Under the pieces are notes generated by a model, which ran no database searches, was not told where the DNA came from, and was given only the letters and a program-made list of their open reading frames with translations. Made by a program: the position numbers and the translations under genes. Positions 31,878-40,479 of a stretch of 64,000 nucleotides of DNA are shown piece after piece. Origin of the DNA: Rahnella variigena (GTDB lineage Bacteria > Pseudomonadota > Gammaproteobacteria > Enterobacterales > Enterobacteriaceae); NCBI RefSeq assembly GCF_003610915.1, contig NZ_NSDJ01000001.1, forward strand, positions 2,666,001 to 2,730,000, given 5' to 3'. Position 1 is the stretch's first letter; each line of letters starts with the position of its first letter.

Positions 31878-33905
31878 TTACCTCGCAATCCTCTCGTGCC
31901 AGTATTTGGTGAACTCTTCCTCGCCGTTCAGGCTGACCACCATATCGCCGCTGATGATAAAATGCGTCAGGTCGCTGCGCAATTCGAGGGTGATTTCAGC
32001 TTCCATCCACCAGCCTTCACGTCCCATCTTCATGGTCTGCGTCAGCAGATAACGGGCGGAAAGCGGATCGCTGTTGCTGACCGTCAGCTCGCGGCGCAGA
32101 TTGTGATCGACCGTCGTGTCGATATCATCGAAGCGGTAAACGCCTTCACCGAAAACGCCACCCACGCCGTTGGTCACGCTGGTCCAGGTGTCGGTGAGGA
32201 AATCGTAAGTGATGTTGCGATCCACGCGGCCTGGCGACAGCACGGTTTGCGGCGTCAGCGGCGCGCTTTGCGGTTCTTTGATCGGACCTGCAATTGAAAC
32301 CGGCTGCTCACACACCGGCAGGCTGAGCTGCGCGCTGTGCAAATCTAACGTCAGCGTCGCCGCTTCTGCCATCGGCCAGATCATCGGCCAGAAGGTGGTC
32401 GCCAGCGAGATACGCATCCGGTGACCGGTGGCAAAGCGGTGCGCAATACCATCGAGCTGAACCGGTACTTTGACTTTCTGACCGGGGATCAGCGGTACAC
32501 ATTTGTCGTGACCTTGCAGATGGGAAAGGTTCAGCCAGCCGTGGGTGACGCGGTTTACTGAGCCGTCCGGCGCAACGTCTGACAGCCGGACGTACAGCAT
32601 CGCCGCCGGTTTATCGCTGCTCAGTTCGACGGTAAACTCCGGGAAACCGAAAATGGTCAGCGGTTCGGCCAGCGGTTCGCCGTCGAAGATTTCTGCCATG
32701 CCGTCATCGACACGCTGATCCGGCGGCATTTCACCGGGCACGCCCGCGCCCATCCATTCACCTGCCATCAGACCGTGATTCTGCGGCGAACAGATATTGA
32801 TAACGCCCGCGTCAGCGTCGGGCTGGGTATTGAGCTGTCCGCGTGTCAGCCAGCGCGGGCTGTGATTGATATTGCTGGCGGTGCCGCGATCAAACCCCAC
32901 CCATTTGCCACGACTGACCGGACGCATCGCCGATGGCGGCTGGCTGTCCTGCAACCAGGTCTGGATCATCGGGCCTTCCATCGCGCCGTTGTCTGCGCCT
33001 TTCAGCCAGTGATCCCACCAGCGCACGGCTTCCTGTAAGAAGCCAATCGCCGGTTCCGGCGTGCCGTCCTGCGGATAGATATGTGCCCACGGGCCGAGAA
33101 TGGCGCGGCGCGGAACCTGTAAATTATCCATCAGACGGAATACGGCATTGCTGTAAGCGTCTGCCCAGCCGCCGATCGCCATCACCGGACACTGGATCGC
33201 AGACCAGTCTTCGCACACGGAACCGTGTTGCCAGTATGCATCACGCAGCGGATGCTCCATCCACAGCGCCGGGAAGAACGGCATGTTTTCCAGACGGTTC
33301 AGCCAGTCTTTGTACCAGCTATCGCCGACCAGCGCAGGGTCGGAAGGGCGGCTCTGGTACGCCAGCATAATGCCGCCCCACCAGAGGTTATCATTGAGCA
33401 GGCAGCCGCCTTTGTAATGAATATCGTCGCGGTAACGGTCATCCGTTGAACAAACCGTGATGATGGCTTTCAGCGCGGCGGGGCGGCGGGCGGCAACCTG
33501 CAAACCGTTAAATCCGCCCCAGGATTTCCCCATCATGCCGACGTTGCCGCTGCACCAGGGTTGTTCTGTGATCCACTGAATGACTTCCAGTGCGTCATCC
33601 TGTTCCTGCAACAGATATTCGTCGGCCAGCAATCCGTCGGATTCGCCGCTGCCGCGCATATCCACACGTACGACTGCGTAACCATTTCCGGCGAAAAAGC
33701 CGTGCATCGGTTCATCGCGGGTGCGGGTGCCGTCGCGTTTGCGGTAGGGAATGTATTCGAGAATAGCCGGCACCGGCTGGCGTTCGGCGTCATCCGGCAG
33801 CCATAAACGTGCGGCGAGGCGCGTGCCGTCGCTGAGCGGGATCCACAGATGTTCGGTCACGGTGACGGCGTGAGGGAATTCGGTCACGATGCGTTTGGTG
33901 CTCAT
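31878..33905 (-). CDS. CocE/NonD-type serine hydrolase (X-Pro dipeptidyl-peptidase S15 family)
   Basis: A 675-residue alpha/beta-hydrolase of the CocE/S15 family. The catalytic Ser is in GMMGKSWGGFNGLQ near residue 147, Asp is in AIGGWADAYSNA, and His is in LGPWAHIYPQ. A C-terminal jelly-roll domain (about 350-560) is typical. There is no signal peptide, so it acts in the cytoplasm. ATG at 33905 overlaps the stop of the ABC ATPase by four bases, so it is the last gene of a transporter operon. The natural reading is that the importer brings in an ester- or acyl-peptide-type substrate which this enzyme cuts. The exact substrate is not predictable. Confidence 0.9.
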   Translation of the reverse strand: MSTKRIVTEFPHAVTVTEHLWIPLSDGTRLAARLWLPDDAERQPVPAILEYIPYRKRDGTRTRDEPMHGFFAGNGYAVVRVDMRGSGESDGLLADEYLLQEQDDALEVIQWITEQPWCSGNVGMMGKSWGGFNGLQVAARRPAALKAIITVCSTDDRYRDDIHYKGGCLLNDNLWWGGIMLAYQSRPSDPALVGDSWYKDWLNRLENMPFFPALWMEHPLRDAYWQHGSVCEDWSAIQCPVMAIGGWADAYSNAVFRLMDNLQVPRRAILGPWAHIYPQDGTPEPAIGFLQEAVRWWDHWLKGADNGAMEGPMIQTWLQDSQPPSAMRPVSRGKWVGFDRGTASNINHSPRWLTRGQLNTQPDADAGVINICSPQNHGLMAGEWMGAGVPGEMPPDQRVDDGMAEIFDGEPLAEPLTIFGFPEFTVELSSDKPAAMLYVRLSDVAPDGSVNRVTHGWLNLSHLQGHDKCVPLIPGQKVKVPVQLDGIAHRFATGHRMRISLATTFWPMIWPMAEAATLTLDLHSAQLSLPVCEQPVSIAGPIKEPQSAPLTPQTVLSPGRVDRNITYDFLTDTWTSVTNGVGGVFGEGVYRFDDIDTTVDHNLRRELTVSNSDPLSARYLLTQTMKMGREGWWMEAEITLELRSDLTHFIISGDMVVSLNGEEEFTKYWHERIAR

Positions 33906-35545
33906 AAAACTCCTGTCGAAGGAATGGCTGCCGCAGGAAGCGCCGTGCCACGCAGGGCGAGAACCTCGTCTAGCCAGCTGGTGCGCATTTCCGGTACGGA
34001 GGTCAGTAGTTTTTCGGTATAGCTGTGCATTGGCGCGCTGAAGACCACGTCAGTATCGCCGCTGGCGACCACCTGACCCTGATACATCACCGCTACCTGG
34101 TGGGCGATACGTTTTACCGTGCCGAGATCATGGGTGATAAACAGATACGACAGCCCCATCTGTTGCTGTAAGCGGCGCAGCAGATTCAGCACTTCTTCCG
34201 CTACCAGCGGATCGAGGGCTGAGGTGGCTTCATCGCAGATGATCAGTTCCGGCTGCGAAGCCAGTGCGCGGGCGATACAGACGCGCTGCTTCTGCCCGCC
34301 GGACAGTTCACCGGGACGACGGTCGATCAGTTTGACCGGCAGTTCAGTCAGGCGCAGTAACTCTTCCACACGTTCGCGAACCTGCTTTTTGTTCATCCCA
34401 AAGTAAAAGGTCAGCGGGCGTCCGATGATGTCCAGCAGCGTCTGGCGAGGATTGAGCGCCACGTCAGGTAACTGATAAATCATCTGCATACGGCGCAGTG
34501 TTTCTTTATTGCGCTGGTGAAAATTGTGCGAAAGCGACACGCCGTCGAAATCCACCGTGCCTTCAGTGTCGGGCAGCAATCCGACCAGCGCCCGTGCCAG
34601 CGTACTTTTGCCGCTGCCTGATTCGCCGATAATCGCCAGCGTTTTTCCGCGCGGCAGTTGCAGGCTGACATCGTTCACCACCCGTTTACCATTGTAGCCG
34701 GTACTCAGCTTACGCATCGTCAGCAGCGGCTGTCCGGCAGTTTCATGGCCTTCTGCCAGCGGCGTCAGTGCCTGTTCGCGCTCCGCAACCAGCCTGCGGG
34801 TATATTCCTGTTGTGGATTTTCCAGAATGGTTTGCGTGTCGCCGGTTTCCACTTCTTTGCCGTGACGAAGCACCATAATCCGGTCAGCAAGCTGGGCGAC
34901 AACGGCCAGATCGTGGGTGATGTATAGCGCGGCGGTGTTGAATTCGCGCACCAGTTTGCGCAGCATCACCAGCACTTCAATCTGCGTGGTGACGTCCAGC
35001 GCGGTGGTTGGCTCATCCATGATCAGCAAATCGGGTTTACAGGACATCGCCATTGCAGCCATTGCGCGCTGGAGCTGTCCGCCGGAAAGCTGATGCGGAT
35101 AGCGTTTACCGATGTTTTCCGGATCCGGTAAATCCAGCGAGCGGAACAGTGAAATCGCCCACTGACGACTCTCTTCTTTGTTCATCAGACCGTGGCGAAT
35201 GGGGCCTTCGCAGACCTGTTTTTCGATGGTCAGCGCCGGATTAAACGAGGCGGCTGCGCTTTGTGCCACATATGCCACGCGCCTGCCGCGCCATTCACGC
35301 TTTACGCTGGAAGGCTGAGAAACAATGTCAGTGCCATCCAAAAAGACTTCGCCACCGGCAATCCGGCAGCCCTGACGCGCATAGCCTAACGCTGCCAGAC
35401 CAATAGTGGATTTGCCCGCACCGGATTCGCCAATCAGGCCGAGCACTTCACCCGCCGCCAGTTTGAGCCAAATATCCTGCACCAGCGGTGAACCGTCGAG
35501 GGTTTCGATGCGCAGCCCGCGCATTTCTAAAATCGTGCGTGTCAT
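33902..35545 (-). CDS. Dipeptide-type ABC transporter, fused double ATPase
   Basis: A 547-residue protein with two complete ABC domains, as in GsiA or YejF. The first has Walker A GESGAGKST (about residue 39) and signature LSGGQLQRAMA. The second has Walker A GESGSGKST (about 305), signature LSGGQKQRVCIARAL and Walker B LIICDEATSALD. It combines the DppD and DppF roles in one chain to energise uptake. It overlaps both neighbours by four bases (permease upstream, hydrolase downstream). Confidence 0.94.
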   Translation of the reverse strand: MTRTILEMRGLRIETLDGSPLVQDIWLKLAAGEVLGLIGESGAGKSTIGLAALGYARQGCRIAGGEVFLDGTDIVSQPSSVKREWRGRRVAYVAQSAAASFNPALTIEKQVCEGPIRHGLMNKEESRQWAISLFRSLDLPDPENIGKRYPHQLSGGQLQRAMAAMAMSCKPDLLIMDEPTTALDVTTQIEVLVMLRKLVREFNTAALYITHDLAVVAQLADRIMVLRHGKEVETGDTQTILENPQQEYTRRLVAEREQALTPLAEGHETAGQPLLTMRKLSTGYNGKRVVNDVSLQLPRGKTLAIIGESGSGKSTLARALVGLLPDTEGTVDFDGVSLSHNFHQRNKETLRRMQMIYQLPDVALNPRQTLLDIIGRPLTFYFGMNKKQVRERVEELLRLTELPVKLIDRRPGELSGGQKQRVCIARALASQPELIICDEATSALDPLVAEEVLNLLRRLQQQMGLSYLFITHDLGTVKRIAHQVAVMYQGQVVASGDTDVVFSAPMHSYTEKLLTSVPEMRTSWLDEVLALRGTALPAAAIPSTGVL

Positions 35546-36369
35546 GCTTCATCTCCATGCGGCAGGCTGTTACGCGCCAGCAGCCAGTCGACCACCAGAT
35601 TGACGCCAATCGTCAGCAGGGCAATCGCCGCCGCCGGATACAACGGCGCGAACTGACCAAAGTTAATCGCCTGCGCATTGTCGCGCACCATGCTGCCCCA
35701 GTCGGCATACGGCGGCTGAATGCCCAGACCTAAGAAGCTTAAACCCGCGATAAACAGGAAGGTAAAGCAGAAACGCATACCAAACTCAGCCAGCAGCGGT
35801 GGCAGGGCGTTGGGCAGAATTTCTTTGAACAACACCCAGCGTAAACCTTCACCTCGCAGACGGGCTGCTTCGACGTATTCCTGACAGACAATCGCCTGCG
35901 CCACCAGCCTTGCCAGACGAAACACGCGTGTGGCATCGAGCAGGGCGATGGTCAATACCAGCACCGGAATGGACGTACCCATAACGGACAACACGATCAG
36001 CGCGAAAATCAGCACCGGAATCGACATCACGGTATCAACGATGCGTGAGAGCACCACATCGACCCATTTACCGTAAATCGCCGCCGTAAATCCGGTGACG
36101 ATGCCGATGATAAATGAACTGAAAGTGATGGTCAGCGCGATAGCAATGGTGGTGCGCGCACCGAACAGAATGCGGGAAAGCATGTCGCGCCCGAGACTGT
36201 CAGTACCAAACGGCGTGGCGGCGGAAGGCAGCAGCCAGATATCGCCGACCTGTTCGGTTTCGCTGTGCGGAGCGAGCCATGGCGCAAAAATAGCCGCCAG
36301 CAGGTTCACTGCAATAATCACAATACCAATCCAGGCCGAGAGCGGGATGTTAATGAAATATCGGTTCAT
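35542..36369 (-). CDS. Dipeptide-type ABC transporter permease (DppC-like)
   Basis: A 275-residue inner-membrane permease with six predicted spans. The N-terminal segment LSAWIGIVIIAVNLLAAIFAPWLAPHSE is typical of the DppC/OppC group, as are FGTDSLGRDMLSRILFGAR and the EAA loop EAARLRGEGLRWVLFKEILPNA, which contacts the ATPase. It overlaps the ATPase gene by four bases and follows the DppB-like permease after 12 bases. Confidence 0.94.
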   Translation of the reverse strand: MNRYFINIPLSAWIGIVIIAVNLLAAIFAPWLAPHSETEQVGDIWLLPSAATPFGTDSLGRDMLSRILFGARTTIAIALTITFSSFIIGIVTGFTAAIYGKWVDVVLSRIVDTVMSIPVLIFALIVLSVMGTSIPVLVLTIALLDATRVFRLARLVAQAIVCQEYVEAARLRGEGLRWVLFKEILPNALPPLLAEFGMRFCFTFLFIAGLSFLGLGIQPPYADWGSMVRDNAQAINFGQFAPLYPAAAIALLTIGVNLVVDWLLARNSLPHGDEA

Positions 36370-36381
36370 GAGTTCCCTCTT

Positions 36382-37332
36382 TTAGCGCGCATGGCGCAGG
36401 CGTGGATTGCACCAGATCGCCAGTAAGTCGGCGGTGGTGTTGAGGAAAATATAGGTGCCGCCAAACAGCAGACCGCAGGCCTGAACCACCGGCAGGTCGC
36501 GCTTGGTTACCGCGTCTACCATGTATTGCCCGATGCCCGGATAGACAAACACCACTTCCACCAGGATCACGCCGACAACCAGATACGCGAGGTTAAACGC
36601 CACCACGTTGATGATGGGCGCAAGGGCGTTTGGCAGGGCGTGAAAAACCACAATGCGCCAGCGGGGAATGCCCTTGAGCACGGCGCTTTCGATATACGGG
36701 CTGGCCATGACTGCCGTCACCGAGGCACGCGTCATGCGCAGCATGTGCGCCAGTACCACCAGCGTCAGGGTGAGCATCGGCAGGGTGCAGACGTAAAGAC
36801 GGTCAATAAACGACGAACTGCTGTCGACCATCGACAGACTGGGGAACCACGTCAGGCGGATGGCAAAGGCAATCACCAGAATGTAACCGACGAAAAACTC
36901 CGGCACCGAAATGCTGATAAGCGTCAGCGTATTTGCCAGCCGGTCAAAAACAGAACCGCGCCAGATAGCCGATGCGATACCCAGACCTACTGCCAGCGGA
37001 ATGGCGATCACTGCCGCGTATCCGGCGAGGAACAACGTGTTTGCCAGACGCGGCAGCAGTTCGTCACTGATGGCGCGCCCGTTCGCCAGTGAATGCCCTA
37101 AGTCGCCGTGCATGATACCCGCCAGCCAGTGCAGGTAGCGCAGCATCGACGGTTCATCCAGCCCGAGTTGCAGGCGCAATGCGGCAACGGTTTCAGGCGT
37201 GGCGCTCTGGCCTAAAATGGCCGTTGCGACATCACCAGGCAGCATTTCCGTGCCGATAAAAATCAGCACAGAAACCAGCCACAGCGTGATAATGCCCAAC
37301 AGAACCCGCTGTAAAATCCGTTTTTTCATCAT
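36382..37332 (-). CDS. Dipeptide-type ABC transporter permease (DppB-like)
   Basis: A 316-residue permease of the DppB/OppB group. The first span, RVLLGIITLWLVSVLIFIGTEMLPGD, ends in the conserved PGD, and GLDEPSMLRYLHWLAGIMHGDLGHSL follows. The EAA loop is ESAVLKGIPRWRIVVFHALPNALAP. Two adjacent ATGs (37332, 37329) overlap the stop of the binding-protein gene; the second has better spacing to GGAGG. It is part of the five-gene operon. Confidence 0.94.
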   Translation of the reverse strand: MMKKRILQRVLLGIITLWLVSVLIFIGTEMLPGDVATAILGQSATPETVAALRLQLGLDEPSMLRYLHWLAGIMHGDLGHSLANGRAISDELLPRLANTLFLAGYAAVIAIPLAVGLGIASAIWRGSVFDRLANTLTLISISVPEFFVGYILVIAFAIRLTWFPSLSMVDSSSSFIDRLYVCTLPMLTLTLVVLAHMLRMTRASVTAVMASPYIESAVLKGIPRWRIVVFHALPNALAPIINVVAFNLAYLVVGVILVEVVFVYPGIGQYMVDAVTKRDLPVVQACGLLFGGTYIFLNTTADLLAIWCNPRLRHAR

Positions 37333-38912
37333 GCCTCCAGCCAGACGCGCTCGGCCAGACGACCACCCATAAAGTTGAACATCGGGTGCGGCTTGATACC
37401 GCCGACTTTTTTGCTGGCCGCGTCGAGATAATCGCCAAACAGCGGGATCATCGCGCCGCCGTTATCACGCACGATACTTTGCAGTTCCCCATAGATTTCC
37501 GCACGTTTGCCTTCATCAAGCAGTGAGCGTGCCTGCAACAGCAGGGCATCAAACTTCTCATCTTTCCAGTGCGTGTCGTTCCATTTTGCGGTGGACTGAT
37601 AAGCGGTGGAGAACATCTGGTCAGCCGTCGGACGTCCGCCCCAGTAACCCATGCTGAAAGGCGCTTTCATCCACACATCGTCCCAGTAGCTGTCGGCAGG
37701 CTGGCGCTTGATGTTGACCTGAATGCCGCCTTTCTGCGCCTGTCCCTGGAACAGGGCGGCAGCATCGAGCGCACCGGCAAAGGCGGCGTCAGAGGAAGAC
37801 AGCTCGATCTTGAGATCGGCCAGACCGGCCTTTTTCAGATAGAACTGTGATTTATCCGGATCGTAAACGCGCTGTTCCAGACTGTGGTTGAAGAAGCGGT
37901 CGGTTTTGGGGATCGGATGATCGTTACCCAGCGAACCGTAGCCACGCAGAACGGTGTCGAGGATCTTCTGACGGTCGATACCGTGTTTAATCGCCATGCG
38001 CACGTCGTTGTTGTTGTACGGTGCGACGCTGCAATCCATCAGGAAGGTGAAGTGCTGGCCGCCGGAAGAACGCACAATGTTGAGCGCCGGGCTGCGTTTG
38101 AGGAAATCGACAGTTTTAAAATCGACGCGGTTAATCGCATGAACCTGACCGGAAATCATGGCGTTGGTGCGTGCGGTCGGGTCATTGATGACCAGCACTT
38201 CTACGGCATCGACAAAGGCGCGGTCCGGTTTCCAGTAGTTCGGGTTGCGTTTGAACAGCGATCGCACGCCCGGTTCGTACTGATCAAAGACATAACCGCC
38301 GGTACCAATCGGGTGCGACCAGTCGGTAAAGCCGTCCGGAACCACCACCAGATGGTAATCCGCCAGCAGATACGGCAGGTCGGCGTTACCGCTGTCAAGG
38401 GTAATGAGGATCTGGTTATCGCCCTGTTTAGTCAGGCCGGTAATCGGTGCCAGCTGGCTTTTGATGGCACTTTTTGATTTGTCGCCGCGATGCAAGTTGA
38501 TGGAGTAGAGAATGTCCCCGGCATCGAGTTTTTTGCCGTTATGGAACGTCACGCCATCGCGAACGGTAAACACCCATTCGGCGGCACCCGGTTTGGCTTC
38601 CCAGGCGGAGAACAGTTCCGGTGTGGCTTTGTTATTTTCATCAATTTCCACCAGGCCGTTCATCAGCATATATGCCTGATTTAAGGGCACCCAGTCGCTG
38701 AATAATGTCGGGTCGAGCGTATCGCTGGTATTTCCCCCTGACATACCCAGTTTTAATACACCGCCTTTTTTCGGTTCCGCCGCGAAAGCAGAGAACGGTG
38801 AAAAACCTAAGGCACTGGTAATACCCACAGCGGAAGCGCTGGTAATAAAGCCGCGACGGCTAAGTTGTGCATCCTGCATTAATTTCGTCAAAGGGGAATT
38901 ATTATCTTTCAT
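37329..38912 (-). CDS. ABC transporter substrate-binding protein with Tat signal
   Basis: A 527-residue family 5 solute-binding protein (DppA/OppA superfamily). The N-terminus carries a twin-arginine signal, LSRRGFITSASAVGITSALG at residues 18-37, ending before AFAAEPKKGG. It should therefore be exported folded through Tat, which is uncommon in this family. The mature part has GLVEIDENNKATPELFSAWE and VFTVRDGVTFHNGKKLDAGDILYS, as in peptide-binding homologues. It is the first gene of the operon SBP-permease-permease-ATPase-hydrolase. The 218 bases upstream show no operator I can name. Confidence 0.94.
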   Translation of the reverse strand: MKDNNSPLTKLMQDAQLSRRGFITSASAVGITSALGFSPFSAFAAEPKKGGVLKLGMSGGNTSDTLDPTLFSDWVPLNQAYMLMNGLVEIDENNKATPELFSAWEAKPGAAEWVFTVRDGVTFHNGKKLDAGDILYSINLHRGDKSKSAIKSQLAPITGLTKQGDNQILITLDSGNADLPYLLADYHLVVVPDGFTDWSHPIGTGGYVFDQYEPGVRSLFKRNPNYWKPDRAFVDAVEVLVINDPTARTNAMISGQVHAINRVDFKTVDFLKRSPALNIVRSSGGQHFTFLMDCSVAPYNNNDVRMAIKHGIDRQKILDTVLRGYGSLGNDHPIPKTDRFFNHSLEQRVYDPDKSQFYLKKAGLADLKIELSSSDAAFAGALDAAALFQGQAQKGGIQVNIKRQPADSYWDDVWMKAPFSMGYWGGRPTADQMFSTAYQSTAKWNDTHWKDEKFDALLLQARSLLDEGKRAEIYGELQSIVRDNGGAMIPLFGDYLDAASKKVGGIKPHPMFNFMGGRLAERVWLEA

Positions 38913-39130
38913 TAATTATCTCCATAGTACGTGCTGGAATTTTATAGGTGCAGGCGAAATACCCCGGGTGTGTCTAATTGGCGCAATGGATTGCCTTGAT
39001 GATTTATATCAAAACCCCCTGTTGAACTTGCATGAGAATTTATCATGAGGGTATGCGAAAAATTCGCGGCAGAACACCCTGAAAAGCTTTATTTTTCTGA
39101 GCTATCAATGTCTGGAAAGGGAAGTGGCCG

Positions 39131-39406
39131 GTGGAAATGCATACGGTTGTCGGCTTAATTGGCGTGTTTTGCTACCTTCTGGCTTATGCGCTGGTTCAAA
39201 TGCGCAGGCTAGCGGTTGATGCTAACAGTTACGCCTATCTTAATATAATCGGCGGTGTGTTTGGCCTGTATTCATTAAGCCATGATTTTAACCTTGCATC
39301 CTGTATTTCACAGTCATGCTGGCTGTTGTTTACATTAATTGGTATGAATTCTGCGAGAAAACGCAGATATCTGGAGAAAAATAAAATCCCGCCGGCTGAT
39401 ATATAA
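39131..39406 (+). CDS. Small membrane protein, CBU_0592-like
   Basis: A 91-residue protein with three predicted membrane segments: VVGLIGVFCYLLAYALVQM, YAYLNIIGGVFGLYSLSHDF and CISQSCWLLFTLIGM. The pattern YLLAY...N..GG......S....N..S....S.W..... fits the small CBU_0592-type membrane domain. GTG at 39131, with GGGAAG six bases ahead, or ATG at 39137 could be the start; the difference is two residues. It is convergent with the LysR gene across a composite repeat. Function unknown. Confidence 0.75.
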   Translation: MEMHTVVGLIGVFCYLLAYALVQMRRLAVDANSYAYLNIIGGVFGLYSLSHDFNLASCISQSCWLLFTLIGMNSARKRRYLEKNKIPPADI

Positions 39407-39432
39407 TTAACATATAAGATTATTATTATTTG

Positions 39433-39560
39433 GCTCCTCCCCCTGCGAAGGGGGAGGCTGGGAGGGGGTTTCACAAACTAAATCTTTGCCAAAGCAAACT
39501 TCAACTTATTTATTTGACCTGAATACCCCACCCCAGCCCTCCCCTTCGCAGGGGAGGGAG
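39433..39560. repeat. Composite inverted REP-like element, copy B (opposite orientation)
   Basis: The half with GCTCCTCCCCCTGCGAAGG comes first and the half with ATACCCCACCCCAGCC last. The spacer AAACTTCAACTTATTTATT is the reverse complement of the spacer in copies A and C. The element lies between convergent genes (small membrane protein and LysR). Confidence 0.9.
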
Positions 39561-39564
39561 TTTA

Positions 39565-40455
39565 TTAAGGCTGTTTCAGCCAGTTAATCACTTTATGCAC
39601 GACAGGTTTCAGGAACCTGTCCTGAGGCGTCAGCATGTAGCATTTTCCGGCAGCAGCCAGTTTGCCGGGATGCGCCGCAACCAGCTGGCCGCTGTTAACG
39701 TAATCCTGCACCAGTCCTTCCCAGCCCAGCAAAACTCCATCTCCGAGCACTGCTGACTGCACCAGAAACGGATAGTTATTGGCGCGCCAGGTTCTGCGCG
39801 GCGTCACGAAACTCACATCCTGTGAGGCAAACCAGTCACGCCAGCCGGTCCATTCGCGCTGCGGGTCATCCTGTATAAGCAAGGTTTGTTCGAGTAAATC
39901 CGCCGCGCTGGCATCAGGCGGCAGGCGTTTGAGAAATTCCGGTGAACACATCGGATAGCACACTTCATCGAACAACGCCTGTACGTGATAACCAGGCGGC
40001 GGCTCGCGCAGATAGAAGATAGCCAGATCGAATTCTGATGACTTGAGGTCTGAAAAACTGTCGGAAATCTTCATGCGGATTTGCAGGTCCGGCAGAAGCT
40101 GGCGCAAAGACGAGAGACGGGATGAAAGCCACAGGCCACTCATGGCGCTGGTGCAGGCCAGCGTGACCTGCGGCAAACCGTTCCAGCCCATCACCTCAGC
40201 GGTGGATTGTGAAATATCCCCCAGCAGCTTTCGCACCTGCTGTGCATAGGTTTCCCCGCGCGGTGTCAGCGTGGTTTTGCGTTGCGCACGCTGGAAAAGC
40301 TTACAACCCAGCATTTCTTCCAGCTGGATAATCTGCCGGCTGATGGCGCTTTGGGTGAGATTCAGCTCGTCCGCTGCCCTTGAAAAACTGCAATAACGCG
40401 CCACGCATTCAAATGCCACCAGCGTGTTGAGTGGCGGTAACGGTTCTATCTGCAC
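39565..40455 (-). CDS. LysR-family regulator, GcvA-like
   Basis: A 296-residue LTTR. The N-terminal winged helix is PPLNTLVAFECVARYCSFSRAADELNLTQSAISRQIIQLEEMLG, with the recognition helix at about residues 35-52. The C-terminal inducer domain belongs to the GcvA/AmpR group (SDSFSDLKSSEFDLAIFY). The start is GTG at 40455 with GGAGAGCC 13 bases ahead. It is separated by 24 bases from the MocR gene upstream on the same strand, so the two regulators may share a transcript. No target is evident. Confidence 0.9.
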   Translation of the reverse strand: MQIEPLPPLNTLVAFECVARYCSFSRAADELNLTQSAISRQIIQLEEMLGCKLFQRAQRKTTLTPRGETYAQQVRKLLGDISQSTAEVMGWNGLPQVTLACTSAMSGLWLSSRLSSLRQLLPDLQIRMKISDSFSDLKSSEFDLAIFYLREPPPGYHVQALFDEVCYPMCSPEFLKRLPPDASAADLLEQTLLIQDDPQREWTGWRDWFASQDVSFVTPRRTWRANNYPFLVQSAVLGDGVLLGWEGLVQDYVNSGQLVAAHPGKLAAAGKCYMLTPQDRFLKPVVHKVINWLKQP

Positions 40456-40479
40456 GATAAAAGGCTCTCCGGATAGCGT

